Under the pieces are notes generated by a model. The model was not told where the DNA came from. It searched no databases and worked only from the letters and a program-made list of their open reading frames with translations. From Rhodopirellula bahusiensis (GTDB taxonomy: Bacteria; Planctomycetota; Planctomycetia; Pirellulales; Pirellulaceae), in assembly GCF_002727185.1 (NCBI RefSeq), contig NZ_NIZW01000029.1, positions 1 to 64,000 on the forward strand: a DNA stretch of 64,000 nucleotides, in the 5' to 3' direction. Position numbers and translations under genes: made by a program. Positions 45,384 to 54,546 of the stretch are shown here, one piece after another. Within the stretch, counting starts at the first letter, position 1; each line of letters opens with the position of its first letter.

Positions 45384-46127
45384 ATGAATGAATTCGCACC
45401 GCACGACGAGCACCCAGATCCCCTTCGCGAAATTTATCACGAGTCGTTCGTCGACAATCCCGCTCACGGCGAATTCCTGGTCGGCCGGCACACGGCGCTA
45501 CTGTGCATTGATTTGCAGTATCTCGATGCGGCACCGGGCTGCGGTGTTTTTGCCGAAGGGAACAACCACGGCGTGTCTCCCGAAGGCCAGAAGTACTACT
45601 TCGATCGGTTGAGTGACACGGTGCTGCCCAACGTGCGGCGTTTGCAGGAAGCGTTTCGCCGCCGCAATTTGGAAGTCATCCACACTCGCATTCAGTCGCT
45701 CACGCAGGACGGACGCGATCGCGGGAAAGGGCACAAGCGGCTGGACCTGCTTGCGGCACCCGGTTCACGCGAGGCGGAGTTCTTGGTGGAGGTGGCTCCT
45801 CAACCAGATCGAGATGAAATCATTATCAATAAGACCGCCAGCGGCGTGTTCAGTTCGACGAACCTGCACTACGTGCTCAAGAACATGGGCATCGAATCTT
45901 TGTTCGTGGTCGGCGTTTACACCAACGAATGCGTCGAGACCACGGTTCGCGACGCTTGTGATTTGGGGTACCTGGTGACCGTCGTGGAGGACTGCTGTGC
46001 GACCGTGACGCCGGAATTGCACAACGCCACACTGGCAACGCTCCGCGACCGCTACGCCCGAGTCATGACGATCGGCGAAGTCATCCAAACCGTCGTGAAC
46101 CTGATCCCAGCCAAAACCGACGCCTGA
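45384..46127 (+). CDS. Isochorismatase-superfamily cysteine amidohydrolase
   Basis: A 247-residue protein. The catalytic triad can be placed: Asp in ALLCIDLQYLDA, Lys in EIIINKTASGVFSSTNL and Cys in VVGVYTNECVETTVRDACDL. Members include N-carbamoylsarcosine amidase, biuret hydrolase and RutB, all acting on carbamoyl/ureido amides, and nicotinamidases. It begins 18 bases after the HyuC-type gene and ends the operon. The pairing supports ureido hydrolysis. Confidence 0.88.
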   Translation: MNEFAPHDEHPDPLREIYHESFVDNPAHGEFLVGRHTALLCIDLQYLDAAPGCGVFAEGNNHGVSPEGQKYYFDRLSDTVLPNVRRLQEAFRRRNLEVIHTRIQSLTQDGRDRGKGHKRLDLLAAPGSREAEFLVEVAPQPDRDEIIINKTASGVFSSTNLHYVLKNMGIESLFVVGVYTNECVETTVRDACDLGYLVTVVEDCCATVTPELHNATLATLRDRYARVMTIGEVIQTVVNLIPAKTDA

Positions 46128-46162
46128 TTATCGCGATGCACTCCGTCGTCACGTGACACGCG

Positions 46163-46208
46163 ACTAAGCTAAGCTGGTAGCAAGCCGATCTGGATCCGGT
46201 AGCTTAGT
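46163..46208. other. Hairpin between the operon end and the cytochrome gene
   Basis: ACTAAGCTA (46163-46171) pairs with TAGCTTAGT (46200-46208). There is no T-run, so it may be a leader structure of the cytochrome mRNA or a weak terminator. Confidence 0.35.
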
Positions 46209-46271
46209 GTTTGCGAGTTCGTTGGATCCAATCGGTGCTGGGGATAGAACTACGCGGTAGGAACTGAGATT

Positions 46272-47687
46272 TTGAATTACAAACGCGGCATAGTGTTCGT
46301 GGTGATCGTCGCGGTCGTCGGCTGGTTTGGGTACAGCATGATGCAAACGAAACGCGACGATGATCGGTTTCGTGATTTGGTGAAGAGCCAGCAACAGCGA
46401 AAGAGCAGCGAGGCGGAGTCGTCGGCTTTGCTGGAGGCAACCAAAGTCACCGCCCCGCCTAGCGACATGTTGGTGAACTTGATTCCCGGGAACGTCTGGT
46501 TCGTTGGGAAATACGAAGATGGCGGCGGTGTCGAGATTCCATTCCGCCCCGGCGAGTCTCCGCAGAAAACGGACGACATAACTCCCCACCACGAAAACCC
46601 CGGATTCGTCGGCCCCGAGCAGTGTCAGGAATGCCATCGCGAGAAGTATCAGTCGTTTCTCGCAACGGGGCACTACAAGACATGTCGCCCAGTCAACGAG
46701 CTAACAATCGACGGAATCTTTGATTCCGGCGGCAATCGCTTTCAAACTTCCGATCCCAATGTGTCTTTCGAGATGATTCAGCAAGGGGATGAGTTTCTAC
46801 AGCGAGCCCACTTCTTCGACTGGAGCTTTGACGTCCCGATGGAGATCATCATGGGGTCGTCCAAAATGGCTCAGACCTATCTGTATTGGCACAGGGACGG
46901 GCTCTACCAACACAACGTGACGCACATCACCGATGGCGATCAATGGATCAATAGCCCTGGTTACATTGACGGGGATGCCGCCTATGCCCGGCCGATCCCG
47001 CAGCGTTGCCTCGATTGCCACATGACGTACTTTGATTTTCGTGGCGAGAAGAATCACTACACGCCAGGTTCTTTGATCATGGGTGTGACCTGCGAACGGT
47101 GTCATGGGCCGGCAAAGGATCATGTGGATTTCCACCGGGATAATCGGGACGCTCTTGAAGCCGTCGGGATCACCAATCCGGCTGAATTAGAGCGTCAGCT
47201 TCAAATGGACATTTGTGGGCAGTGTCATGGTGGCTCGCGGGAACTGAAGGGCGACGCGCTTAGTTTCCGTCCGGGCGATCCGTTGGAGGAGCATTACTAT
47301 CCTCCTGATGAAGAAGCCGATGCGAAGAACAGCGTGCACACCAGCAATCAGTTGAATCGATTGTCTCAAAGTGAGTGCTTCCGGCAATCTCAGATGACCT
47401 GCATCGATTGCCATGACCCTCACCACAATGAACGAGGGAACGAAGTCCTGTTCTCGAGCCGGTGCATGAACTGTCATGAGAGCGAGAGTGATTGCGGTTA
47501 CTACCCGCACGAAGGTGTGAACTTTGCCGAGAACTGTGTCGACTGCCACATGCCACGTCGGTCAACGGAAAAGTTGCGGTTGGAGAGCGTGCAGGGCGAT
47601 GTCTTCCCCCCGCTTCGCGATCACTACATTCGCGTCGACCAAGCTGCGACCGAGCGATTCCTGAATGGATCGGAAGATGATGACTAG
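46272..47687 (+). CDS. Membrane-anchored seven-heme cytochrome c
   Basis: A 471-residue protein with a TTG start at 46272; the only upstream in-frame codons lead to a TAG at 46245, and GGTAGGAA lies upstream as a ribosome site. An N-terminal anchor (IVFVVIVAVVGWFGYSM) precedes seven CxxCH sites: CQECH, CLDCH, CERCH, CGQCH, CIDCH, CMNCH and CVDCH. It should be periplasmic, carrying electrons. The layout resembles DUF1924/NapC-unlike multiheme proteins of planctomycetes. No partner oxidoreductase is adjacent. Confidence 0.88.
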   Translation: MNYKRGIVFVVIVAVVGWFGYSMMQTKRDDDRFRDLVKSQQQRKSSEAESSALLEATKVTAPPSDMLVNLIPGNVWFVGKYEDGGGVEIPFRPGESPQKTDDITPHHENPGFVGPEQCQECHREKYQSFLATGHYKTCRPVNELTIDGIFDSGGNRFQTSDPNVSFEMIQQGDEFLQRAHFFDWSFDVPMEIIMGSSKMAQTYLYWHRDGLYQHNVTHITDGDQWINSPGYIDGDAAYARPIPQRCLDCHMTYFDFRGEKNHYTPGSLIMGVTCERCHGPAKDHVDFHRDNRDALEAVGITNPAELERQLQMDICGQCHGGSRELKGDALSFRPGDPLEEHYYPPDEEADAKNSVHTSNQLNRLSQSECFRQSQMTCIDCHDPHHNERGNEVLFSSRCMNCHESESDCGYYPHEGVNFAENCVDCHMPRRSTEKLRLESVQGDVFPPLRDHYIRVDQAATERFLNGSEDDD

Positions 47688-47763
47688 TCGTGTCGTTTGA
47701 CTCGATAGTTTGAAGCCTGAGCAACGACTCTCTGTATGAGCGATCTCATTTCAGCAGCGCATC

Positions 47764-47796
47764 AAAAAACCTCGCCCGCGGGATGCGAGCGAGGTT
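47764..47796 (-). terminator. Terminator after the first DUF1559 gene
   Basis: CCTCGCCCGC (47770-47779) and GCGAGCGAGG (47785-47794) form a 10-bp stem with one mismatch; on the minus strand a T6 run follows (A6 at 47764-47769). The same hairpin occurs at 50843-50875 after the second DUF1559 gene. Confidence 0.85.
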
Positions 47797-47829
47797 TCGA
47801 TTGTTACTGAACTTTGTGACTTCTAAGTC

Positions 47830-49071
47830 TTAAAGTTCGATGTCAACGACTTCTTTGACGTCACGTGTTCCGAGGGCACCCCAGACTCCGTATGGACTCT
47901 GCGATCCAGGTGGAAGTCCAGGTCCATTTCGGCAGACGGTGCTTGCCTCCAGGTTGCCCGTGTCGATGCTGTCCGTGATGAACTTCACCGCACCGTCACC
48001 CATCAGCACGTGAGCACCACCAGCGTGACGACTGCCGGCAGTCGAGATCACCCCAGAGTGGTTGCCATCGTTGTTGGAGTGAACGCAGTTGGCACCGTTT
48101 GGCGCTAGGATGGTATGGAACGCCGTGTAGTACGGTCGCGAATCAGCCCAGCGAGCGTGCTTGGCTTGCGACAAGCTTCCGCTGACGGTTGCACTTGGGT
48201 CGTAGAACTGTGGACGTGTCGGATCGATGTGAGCACCAGACGCACAACGAGCTGGGATCAGGATCGTGTTGTTCGGATTCGCCATCGCGGTGATGTTTCG
48301 AACAAAGTCTGCATTGATTTCTCTCTTGCCACCCGAAGTGACAACTTCACCAGCGGCGATTGTATTGGACAGACCATCCAAGACGTCGCGGAATTGGGTC
48401 TTGTTACGATTCCAAAAGAAACCACGTTGTGCAGCACGTGCACGAGTCACGGCCCAGTTTTCATCACGGTTGTTTTGATTGCCGAAGTATCCGTAATCGT
48501 TGACGCCACCATTATGACCGCGGTCCACTGCATCACCAACCGAACATGCGTAGTTCGAACGTGCGAGTTGACCAGGACCTTGGGCTGCTCCCGTGTCACT
48601 GGGGCAACGATAGGCAGGCACCTGAGTGACCCAAGGGACGTACCGAGTTTGCCATGGGCATGCACCCATCGCTGGCCAAGCACCATTCACGCTACCAGGC
48701 AAAGTTTGCCCTGGTGTGACATTCGTGCTGGGGTTTGAGATCTGCTCCCACAATCCTTGCTGTTCGATGTAGGGCAGAACAGGAACAAGCCAACTCAGGA
48801 AAAGGCGATTGCTCTGGTTCGTGGCATCGGACATGCCGATTTCACGCTTCGTGCCAGTTCCGTTTGTTGGAACTTGGTTGAAGGCACTGTGGTAGTTGTG
48901 AATCGCAAGCCCGATTTGCTTGAAATTATTACTGCACGACATACGCCGTGCTGCCTCTCGAGCGGCCTGAACAGCAGGCAGCAAGAGACCGACGAGGACG
49001 CCAATGATGGCGATGACGACCAAAAGTTCCACCAGTGTGAAACCTGATCGTGTGCGATGAGTTCTTTGCAT
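47830..49071 (-). CDS. DUF1559 protein with prepilin-type N-terminus (copy 1)
   Basis: A 413-residue protein starting at ATG 49071, with AGGAGAG 8 bases upstream. The N-terminus [20 protein letters not shown] is a type IV prepilin methylation/cleavage site, followed by [20 protein letters not shown] and the DUF1559 H-X9-DG region near the C-terminus ([17 protein letters not shown]). DUF1559 proteins are abundant in planctomycetes and are pseudopilin-like, probably processed and exported; their role is unknown. The second copy lies at 50909-52150. The 400-base upstream region 49096-49495 shows no gene; a hydrophobic 20-codon frame (minus strand, about 49430-49490) is too short to trust. Confidence 0.88.
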   Translation of the reverse strand: MQRTHRTRSGFTLVELLVVIAIIGVLVGLLLPAVQAAREAARRMSCSNNFKQIGLAIHNYHSAFNQVPTNGTGTKREIGMSDATNQSNRLFLSWLVPVLPYIEQQGLWEQISNPSTNVTPGQTLPGSVNGAWPAMGACPWQTRYVPWVTQVPAYRCPSDTGAAQGPGQLARSNYACSVGDAVDRGHNGGVNDYGYFGNQNNRDENWAVTRARAAQRGFFWNRNKTQFRDVLDGLSNTIAAGEVVTSGGKREINADFVRNITAMANPNNTILIPARCASGAHIDPTRPQFYDPSATVSGSLSQAKHARWADSRPYYTAFHTILAPNGANCVHSNNDGNHSGVISTAGSRHAGGAHVLMGDGAVKFITDSIDTGNLEASTVCRNGPGLPPGSQSPYGVWGALGTRDVKEVVDIEL

Positions 49072-49495
49072 GGAAGACTCTCCTAAGGAAGACAAGCACT
49101 TAAACGGGGAAAGAAAACCCCCAAATGGAGAGCCGAGGTTAGCATTTCAATGTGGCTTAGTGGAGCCTGAGGTTCAATTTACGCCCTCTTAAGGTTGCGT
49201 TGGTTCACGTTAAATGTGAAGCGCCGGATTTCGGTGTGAGCAGCAAAGGTGGCTGCTTGAGCGTTTTCGTGAACGGGGGGTAGGGGTTTTGACACTCGTG
49301 TTTGATTGGCGTTCTGCCACGCAGTGAGTTTTCAATGTTCGATTAGCCGTCGAGGACATCCATCGCTCGGTCATTTCGCGAGACTTCATCGGCTGTTGTC
49401 AACGACGGATCGTAATCAGCCAATCGCTATCGATGCAGAGGCAAGACGATAGCGAGCAACACGGCCACAACCAGAATCGCAGCCACCAATGCGAT

Positions 49496-50659
49496 TTAGG
49501 GTGTGCTCAATGTTGATTGGATTGCATCCTGGATCTCCGGTGCATAACCCGATATCCAAATGGCTCGGCCCGCATCATTGAGATGGCAGTGATCATCAAA
49601 GAGTGTTTCGCCAGGAATGCCATGTGGTTCCGCGTTGGCGATCATTGATTCAACATCGACGATAGGCAGCGAATACTCGTCGGCCAGATTTTTTAGGATG
49701 TTGTTTTCTAACTCGCTGCATTGATGCCGGCCTGTCGTTTCGGCCAAGATCTGCTTTGCAAGCTGAAGACCTTCGTCCTTCTTTCCGTCTTTCCAGAGTT
49801 CGTACACCCGTTGATATCTCGCCGCCGCTTCGCGAGGTAAGTAGGGCTGAAGCAAGTTGGATGAAACGGTGCCCATGATGACTGGGATCTGCTGGTTCTT
49901 CGTTGTCGTCAGAATCAATTTCAGGTTGTGTTCGAAGCTCTGCATGCGTTCTTGCACATCTTGCTCACCAAAATCATGTGACCAGGCTCGGGCAAAGTTG
50001 GAATCGCTGACTGGTTCCTCGCGGGCCAGCAGTCGTTGGTTGTGTTCTTTCTCGAGACGGTCGACTTCGTAGTCGGCTCGACGATCGCGAAGGAACCTGA
50101 TGATCGCTGAGTGGCTGATCGTTCGTTCGAATGACAGTTTGTCCACGCCGGAAAGCGAGAGCTGTTCAACCTCCTCGAATTCGTTGTGACCCGTGTAAAG
50201 AAGCATCAGGTCGGGTTGGTACTCCAGCATCTCACGCATGACCAACACCAACCGATGACTTCCGTAGGCCAAGCCGCCGCAGTTGATGATCTCGATCTGT
50301 TTGGATTCGCTGCTGAGTTGACGTTCCAATTGCTCGAATTCAGGCTCGAGGTAATTCACCGACGAACCACCCAGAGCCACGACCCGAAAAACGTCCGCTG
50401 GCTTTTCACGAAGGAACCGTTGTTTCACAAAGCTGACACGCTTGGCCGGATCGGTTTCCATGTAACCCGGGTGGATCTTCGAATCGATGAAAATGCGGCT
50501 GTCGTCGTTGAACCCGAGTCCGAAATCGACATGGCGCGGCGGCCAAAAGATCTCCATCGCACGGAAACTGATTTCGGCGACGCAAAAGAATGACAGGGTG
50601 ACAAAGGCGCTGAAAGCGATCCGCTTCTTCAGGCTGAGCCGGACTCGATTTTGATTCAT
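49496..50659 (-). CDS. SGNH/GDSL hydrolase-family protein, membrane-anchored
   Basis: A 387-residue protein from the ATG at 50659 (MNQNRVRLSLKK). An N-terminal membrane anchor (IAFSAFVTLSFFCVAEISF) precedes block I (VVALGGSSVNYLEPEF), block III-like (LLYTGHNEFEEVEQ) and block V (DDHCHLNDAGRAIW), giving the Ser-Gly-Asn-His set. Such proteins deacylate or deacetylate lipids or glycans in the envelope. It lies between the two DUF1559 genes on the same strand, with independent terminators around those genes. Confidence 0.8.
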   Translation of the reverse strand: MNQNRVRLSLKKRIAFSAFVTLSFFCVAEISFRAMEIFWPPRHVDFGLGFNDDSRIFIDSKIHPGYMETDPAKRVSFVKQRFLREKPADVFRVVALGGSSVNYLEPEFEQLERQLSSESKQIEIINCGGLAYGSHRLVLVMREMLEYQPDLMLLYTGHNEFEEVEQLSLSGVDKLSFERTISHSAIIRFLRDRRADYEVDRLEKEHNQRLLAREEPVSDSNFARAWSHDFGEQDVQERMQSFEHNLKLILTTTKNQQIPVIMGTVSSNLLQPYLPREAAARYQRVYELWKDGKKDEGLQLAKQILAETTGRHQCSELENNILKNLADEYSLPIVDVESMIANAEPHGIPGETLFDDHCHLNDAGRAIWISGYAPEIQDAIQSTLSTP

Positions 50660-50842
50660 GGTTCGGTCATCGTCGGGCGTGGCATTCAACGGCAGGTAGA
50701 GGTGACGTAGGTGGCAGTGAAGCACATGGGATTGAAACGGACAGATTGTAGCGGAACAACCGGATTGGTCCTGCCATTGGCGATCGCCGCATGAGCTGGG
50801 AAGGGCGAGTCACGCCTTAACAATCGATTTGCGATTGATACG

Positions 50843-50875
50843 AAAAAACCTCGCCCGCAGATTGCGAGCGAGGTT
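50843..50875 (-). terminator. Terminator after the second DUF1559 gene
   Basis: The same stem as at 47764-47796 (CCTCGCCCGC/GCGAGCGAGG) with a slightly different loop and a T6 run on the minus strand (A6 at 50843-50848). Confidence 0.85.
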
Positions 50876-50908
50876 TCGATTGTTGATGAACTTTATGACT
50901 TCGAAGTC

Positions 50909-52150
50909 TTAGAGTTCGTAGTCAACGACTTCTTTGACGTCACGTGTTCCGAGTGCACCCCAGACTCCGTATGGACTCTGTGATCCTGGCGGCAAGGCTG
51001 GTCCATCTCGACCGACTGTGCTTGACTCGAGGTTGCCTGTGTCGATGCTTTCCGTGATGAACTTCACGGCACCGTCACCCATCAACACGTGAGCACCGCC
51101 TGCGTGACGACTGCCCGCAGTTGAGATCACGCCTGAGTGGTTACCATCGCCACCGTCGTGCACGCAGTTGGCGTCGTTTGGCGCCAGGATTGTGTGGAAG
51201 GCGGTGTAATAGGGTCGCGCGTCCGCCCAGCGTGCGTGCTTGGCTTGAGACAAACTTCCGCTGACATTTGCACTTGGGGCGTAGAACTGGGGACGCGTCG
51301 GATCGATGTGCGCCCCTTCTTTGCAGCGTGCGGGAATCAAAACGGTCTCGTTTGGATTCAACATCGTGGTGATGTTCCGAACAAAGTCAGCATTGATTTC
51401 TCGCTTGCCGCCCGAAGTGACAACTTCGCCCGCAGCGATCGTGTTTGACAGACCGTCGAGAACGTCGCGGAACTGGATCTTGTTACGGTTCCAGAAGAAA
51501 CCACGTTGTCCGGCACGTGCACGAGTCACGGCCCAATCTTCGTCTCGGTTGTTTTGGTTTCCGAAGTAACCGAAGTCATTCACACCGCCATTGTGACCTC
51601 GGTCAACCGCATCGCCGACCGAACATGCGTAGTTCGAACGTGCGAGTTGACCAGGGCCTTGAGCCGATCCAGCATCGCTGGGGCAGCGATAGGCGGGGAT
51701 TTGAGTGACCCAAGGAACATAGGTCGTTTGCCAAGGGCAAGGTCCCATTGCAGGCCAAGCGCCATTCACACTGCCAGGCAAGGCTTGCCCGCGTGTGACT
51801 TCTGTGCTTGGGTTTGAGATTTGCTCCCAAAGTCCTTGCTGCTCGATGTATGGCAGGACCGGAACCAACCAGCTCAAGAACAGACGGTTACTTTGGTTGG
51901 TACCGTCGGTCATGCTAATTTCTTGCTTTGTACCGGTTCCGTTCGTTGGAATTTGGTTGAAAGCACTGTGGTAGTTGTGAATCGCAAGCCCAAGCTGCTT
52001 GAAATTGTTGCTGCACGACATGCGTCGTGCTGCCTCTCGAGCTGCTTGAACAGCTGGCAAAAGGAGGCCGACGAGGACGCCAATGATGGCGATGACGACC
52101 AACAGTTCCACCAAGGTGAAACCTGATCGCGAGCGATGAGTTCTTTGCAT
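50909..52150 (-). CDS. DUF1559 protein with prepilin-type N-terminus (copy 2)
   Basis: A 413-residue paralogue of copy 1, start ATG 52150 with CAGGAGC upstream. It is the same length and almost the same sequence throughout; differences include MTDGTNQS for [16 protein letters not shown] for ASGAHIDP and VVDYEL for VVDIEL at the C-terminus. The shared terminator hairpin shows that the duplicated block includes the downstream region. It is separated from the GT-C/TPR gene by a spacer of about 190 bases with no evident gene. Confidence 0.88.
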   Translation of the reverse strand: MQRTHRSRSGFTLVELLVVIAIIGVLVGLLLPAVQAAREAARRMSCSNNFKQLGLAIHNYHSAFNQIPTNGTGTKQEISMTDGTNQSNRLFLSWLVPVLPYIEQQGLWEQISNPSTEVTRGQALPGSVNGAWPAMGPCPWQTTYVPWVTQIPAYRCPSDAGSAQGPGQLARSNYACSVGDAVDRGHNGGVNDFGYFGNQNNRDEDWAVTRARAGQRGFFWNRNKIQFRDVLDGLSNTIAAGEVVTSGGKREINADFVRNITTMLNPNETVLIPARCKEGAHIDPTRPQFYAPSANVSGSLSQAKHARWADARPYYTAFHTILAPNDANCVHDGGDGNHSGVISTAGSRHAGGAHVLMGDGAVKFITESIDTGNLESSTVGRDGPALPPGSQSPYGVWGALGTRDVKEVVDYEL

Positions 52151-52343
52151 TGAAGATGCTCCTGAAGAAAGCAAAGGGACGAAAGGGGAAGATAAAACCC
52201 CGAAGATTGAGCATGAATTTTAGCTCGGGATCACCTCTTTGTAGAGGGGAATTTCACAATTGTGCCTTGGTAGGGCGTCTAAATTGCCGTTACTGTAAAC
52301 AGAGCGAGTTCAGGGCGAACGCCAGATTGCTCAATGTGAAGAT

Positions 52344-54110
52344 TCAGCGGGGCCGGTTGAGGGCTTCCGAGGCTCGGAAGTCCGTCGGATCGAGGGCCAA
52401 TGCCCGCTGATATTGCTCGATCGCTTGCTGTCGCATTCCGGACATTTCGAACGCTTCACCCAATTGCAGGTGCACTCCCACCAGCCTTGGATCAAGAATC
52501 AGAGCGTTCTGGAAGCATTGAGCGGCTCGCCCAGGCTGCTGGCTCATCATGTAGGCTCTGCCAAGATTGACGTATCCCTCCGCCATTTCCGGGAATTCGG
52601 CAATCGCCTTCTTCAGCAAACGGATCCCCGCCGGAAGGTCGCCCGCCTTGCTGGCTGCGATACCCATGTTCATGTAGCAGCTGGCTTGGAGCGATCGCTC
52701 GTCATAGACGGTGATGTTGCAGAGCGCGGCTGAGAGAGCCAAAACCAAGCCCGCGGCACCGAGCGATCGCCAATGTTGTTCGCGAAAACGCTGGTACAGG
52801 TCGACGGCACCCGCCGCCGCGAATGGAACGAACAGAATCGCGACGGGGTTGCGGTATCGCCCAAGAATGAAGAACAGCACCACCGCGGCGACCATCGATA
52901 GCAGCAACAGGTAATGCAGCCAAAGTCGTCGCCAGTCACCCCGAGTGACCAACAATCCCCAAATTCCCAACGGGCACAGGATGCCAAAGTGCCAAATTCG
53001 GCTGAGTTGCAACGCAAAGGAGAATTCCCGGTAAACGTACATGCTTTCGACATCGGGAACTTCATATCGATTGAAAACCATGAACGTTTTCGCGACCATC
53101 AGCTGCAGCCAGCGACCTGGGGCCTGCCGAGTCTCTTTCCACGCCCGTGACATCCAGAATTGCGAAACTTCGCGAGAAGAAAGCTCGTGACCGACCGCTT
53201 GTTCCGCCAATCGCTGTGCATCCGCACGCTCGTGCATCGGCGTTTCGTGACCCGCCACCAACGGAATATAGATTCCGCTGGCTTCCAGATTATTGCCGAT
53301 GTAGAAATTCGGCCCCGCTTGGAATGTCGTCGGCGACCACTCGCCTCCCAAGGACGCGTTTCTCGCCGCGACGGGCACCACGATCAAGGCGAGTCCACCT
53401 GCGAAAGCACCGACGAGCGTCCATCGACGCACTCTGGTTTCATCCATGCCGAATAGAATCCAAAGCGGAATCAGCGGCGTCCAGAGCAACGAATTTTCTC
53501 GCGTCAGTACCAGCAGGCCCAAGGAAATGCCCGCGAAAACAGCGTATCGGCGACTCTTGTTGCTCTGAAGGTAAACGCATGCGGTCACCAAGACGCACAG
53601 CAGGAAAGTTGCCAAGGAGGCCTTCTGGATGATGCCGTCGTAGTAGATGGCGGGAGGGTAAACGGCCAGCATGAATGCCGAAACCAATCCGACTTTCTTT
53701 GAGAACAGCTTGCGGCCTGACGAGCCAATCAGGGCCACGCCAGCAACGCCGAGCAACATCTGAACGACGCGGATCAGCGTGATGCTCGGGCCGAAAACTG
53801 CGATCAGAACCGCAAGAAAGTATGGGTACAGTGGTGCCTGATAAAAGGTTTCCGACCCATACCAGTCGCCGTCGCTGATGCGAATCGCCCAGTCAAAATA
53901 GCCTTTGGCATCGCCAAGCAATTCAATCAGCGTCGGGACTTCAGATGTCTGCAGCACGTTCACGAGGCGCAGAAAAAAAGCGAGCCCGCAAATGCTCGCT
54001 AAAAGGATCGCGTACGAAACGCGATCCGTCAGTTCCAAGTTCGTGGAAGAGCTCTCAGGATTTGCAGGCGTCTGGCCAACTGCGTTTGCTCGTTTTCTTC
54101 GGCTAACCAC
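52344..54110 (-). CDS. GT-C-type membrane glycosyltransferase-like protein with C-terminal TPR repeats
   Basis: A 588-residue protein (GTG start at 54110; a later start is possible). About 10-12 membrane segments begin at SYAILLASICGLAFFLRLVN; the first loop has LLGDAKGYFDWAIRISDGD, with the Asp typical of GT-C (GT39/PMT-like) enzymes, and TFYQAPLYPYFLAVLI. From about residue 470 two to three tetratricopeptide repeats follow (AEGYVNLGRAYMMSQQPGRA, AIEQYQRALALDPTDFRASE). It probably transfers sugars from a lipid carrier outside the membrane, with the TPR part binding partners. Family membership rests on topology and the first loop. Confidence 0.75.
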   Translation of the reverse strand: MVSRRKRANAVGQTPANPESSSTNLELTDRVSYAILLASICGLAFFLRLVNVLQTSEVPTLIELLGDAKGYFDWAIRISDGDWYGSETFYQAPLYPYFLAVLIAVFGPSITLIRVVQMLLGVAGVALIGSSGRKLFSKKVGLVSAFMLAVYPPAIYYDGIIQKASLATFLLCVLVTACVYLQSNKSRRYAVFAGISLGLLVLTRENSLLWTPLIPLWILFGMDETRVRRWTLVGAFAGGLALIVVPVAARNASLGGEWSPTTFQAGPNFYIGNNLEASGIYIPLVAGHETPMHERADAQRLAEQAVGHELSSREVSQFWMSRAWKETRQAPGRWLQLMVAKTFMVFNRYEVPDVESMYVYREFSFALQLSRIWHFGILCPLGIWGLLVTRGDWRRLWLHYLLLLSMVAAVVLFFILGRYRNPVAILFVPFAAAGAVDLYQRFREQHWRSLGAAGLVLALSAALCNITVYDERSLQASCYMNMGIAASKAGDLPAGIRLLKKAIAEFPEMAEGYVNLGRAYMMSQQPGRAAQCFQNALILDPRLVGVHLQLGEAFEMSGMRQQAIEQYQRALALDPTDFRASEALNRPR

Positions 54111-54152
54111 GATCTACGCCATGCCTTTCATCCTGCCTTCCAAGCCAGCGAA

Positions 54153-54332
54153 CTAGCTGTTTGTAGCGGAACTAGCAGTGTCTTCCATTTGCTTTTCGTA
54201 ATCATCTTGTTCTTGTTGCACTTCGGCTGGTGAGCGAGTGTCTTCGAGCACTTCGTTGCCGCCGCCTCCGCAACCAACAGTGAAGACAGAAACGCTGAAC
54301 GCAAACAGGGCGGAGAAAAACAATCGCGACAT
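54153..54332 (-). CDS. 59-residue lipoprotein
   Basis: A short gene from the ATG at 54332 to TAG at 54153. Signal peptide MSRLFFSALFAFSVSVF, lipobox-like TVGC, a GGGG linker and an acidic tail (EDTRSPAEVQQEQDDYEKQM). The lipobox Cys at about residue 21 indicates a lipid anchor. It is 42 bases upstream of the GT-C/TPR gene and on the same strand. Similar small acidic lipoproteins are frequent in planctomycetes; the function is unknown. Confidence 0.75.
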   Translation of the reverse strand: MSRLFFSALFAFSVSVFTVGCGGGGNEVLEDTRSPAEVQQEQDDYEKQMEDTASSATNS

Positions 54333-54479
54333 TACTATTGCTCGATGGATACAAGGGATGGATCTAAAAAATTGTCCGAGAATTAATTCTTCTACGGATC
54401 AGTCTGCGATGCAAGTAGCCAAAGGTAATTTGGTCGCGGACGTCGACTGCCATCGAAAGCGATCTCATTCGATTGGATC

Positions 54480-54514
54480 AAAAAAAATGCGTTCGGCGAG
54501 TTGCCGAACGCATT
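54480..54514 (-). terminator. Terminator after the Asp/Tyr-rich secreted protein gene
   Basis: AATGCGTTCGGC (54486-54497) pairs perfectly with GCCGAACGCATT (54503-54514) around a 5-base loop; on the minus strand an extended T-run follows (A7 at 54481-54487). Confidence 0.85.
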
Positions 54515-54546
54515 GTGTTCTAGGTTGGTTAACGGGATCAATCGAA

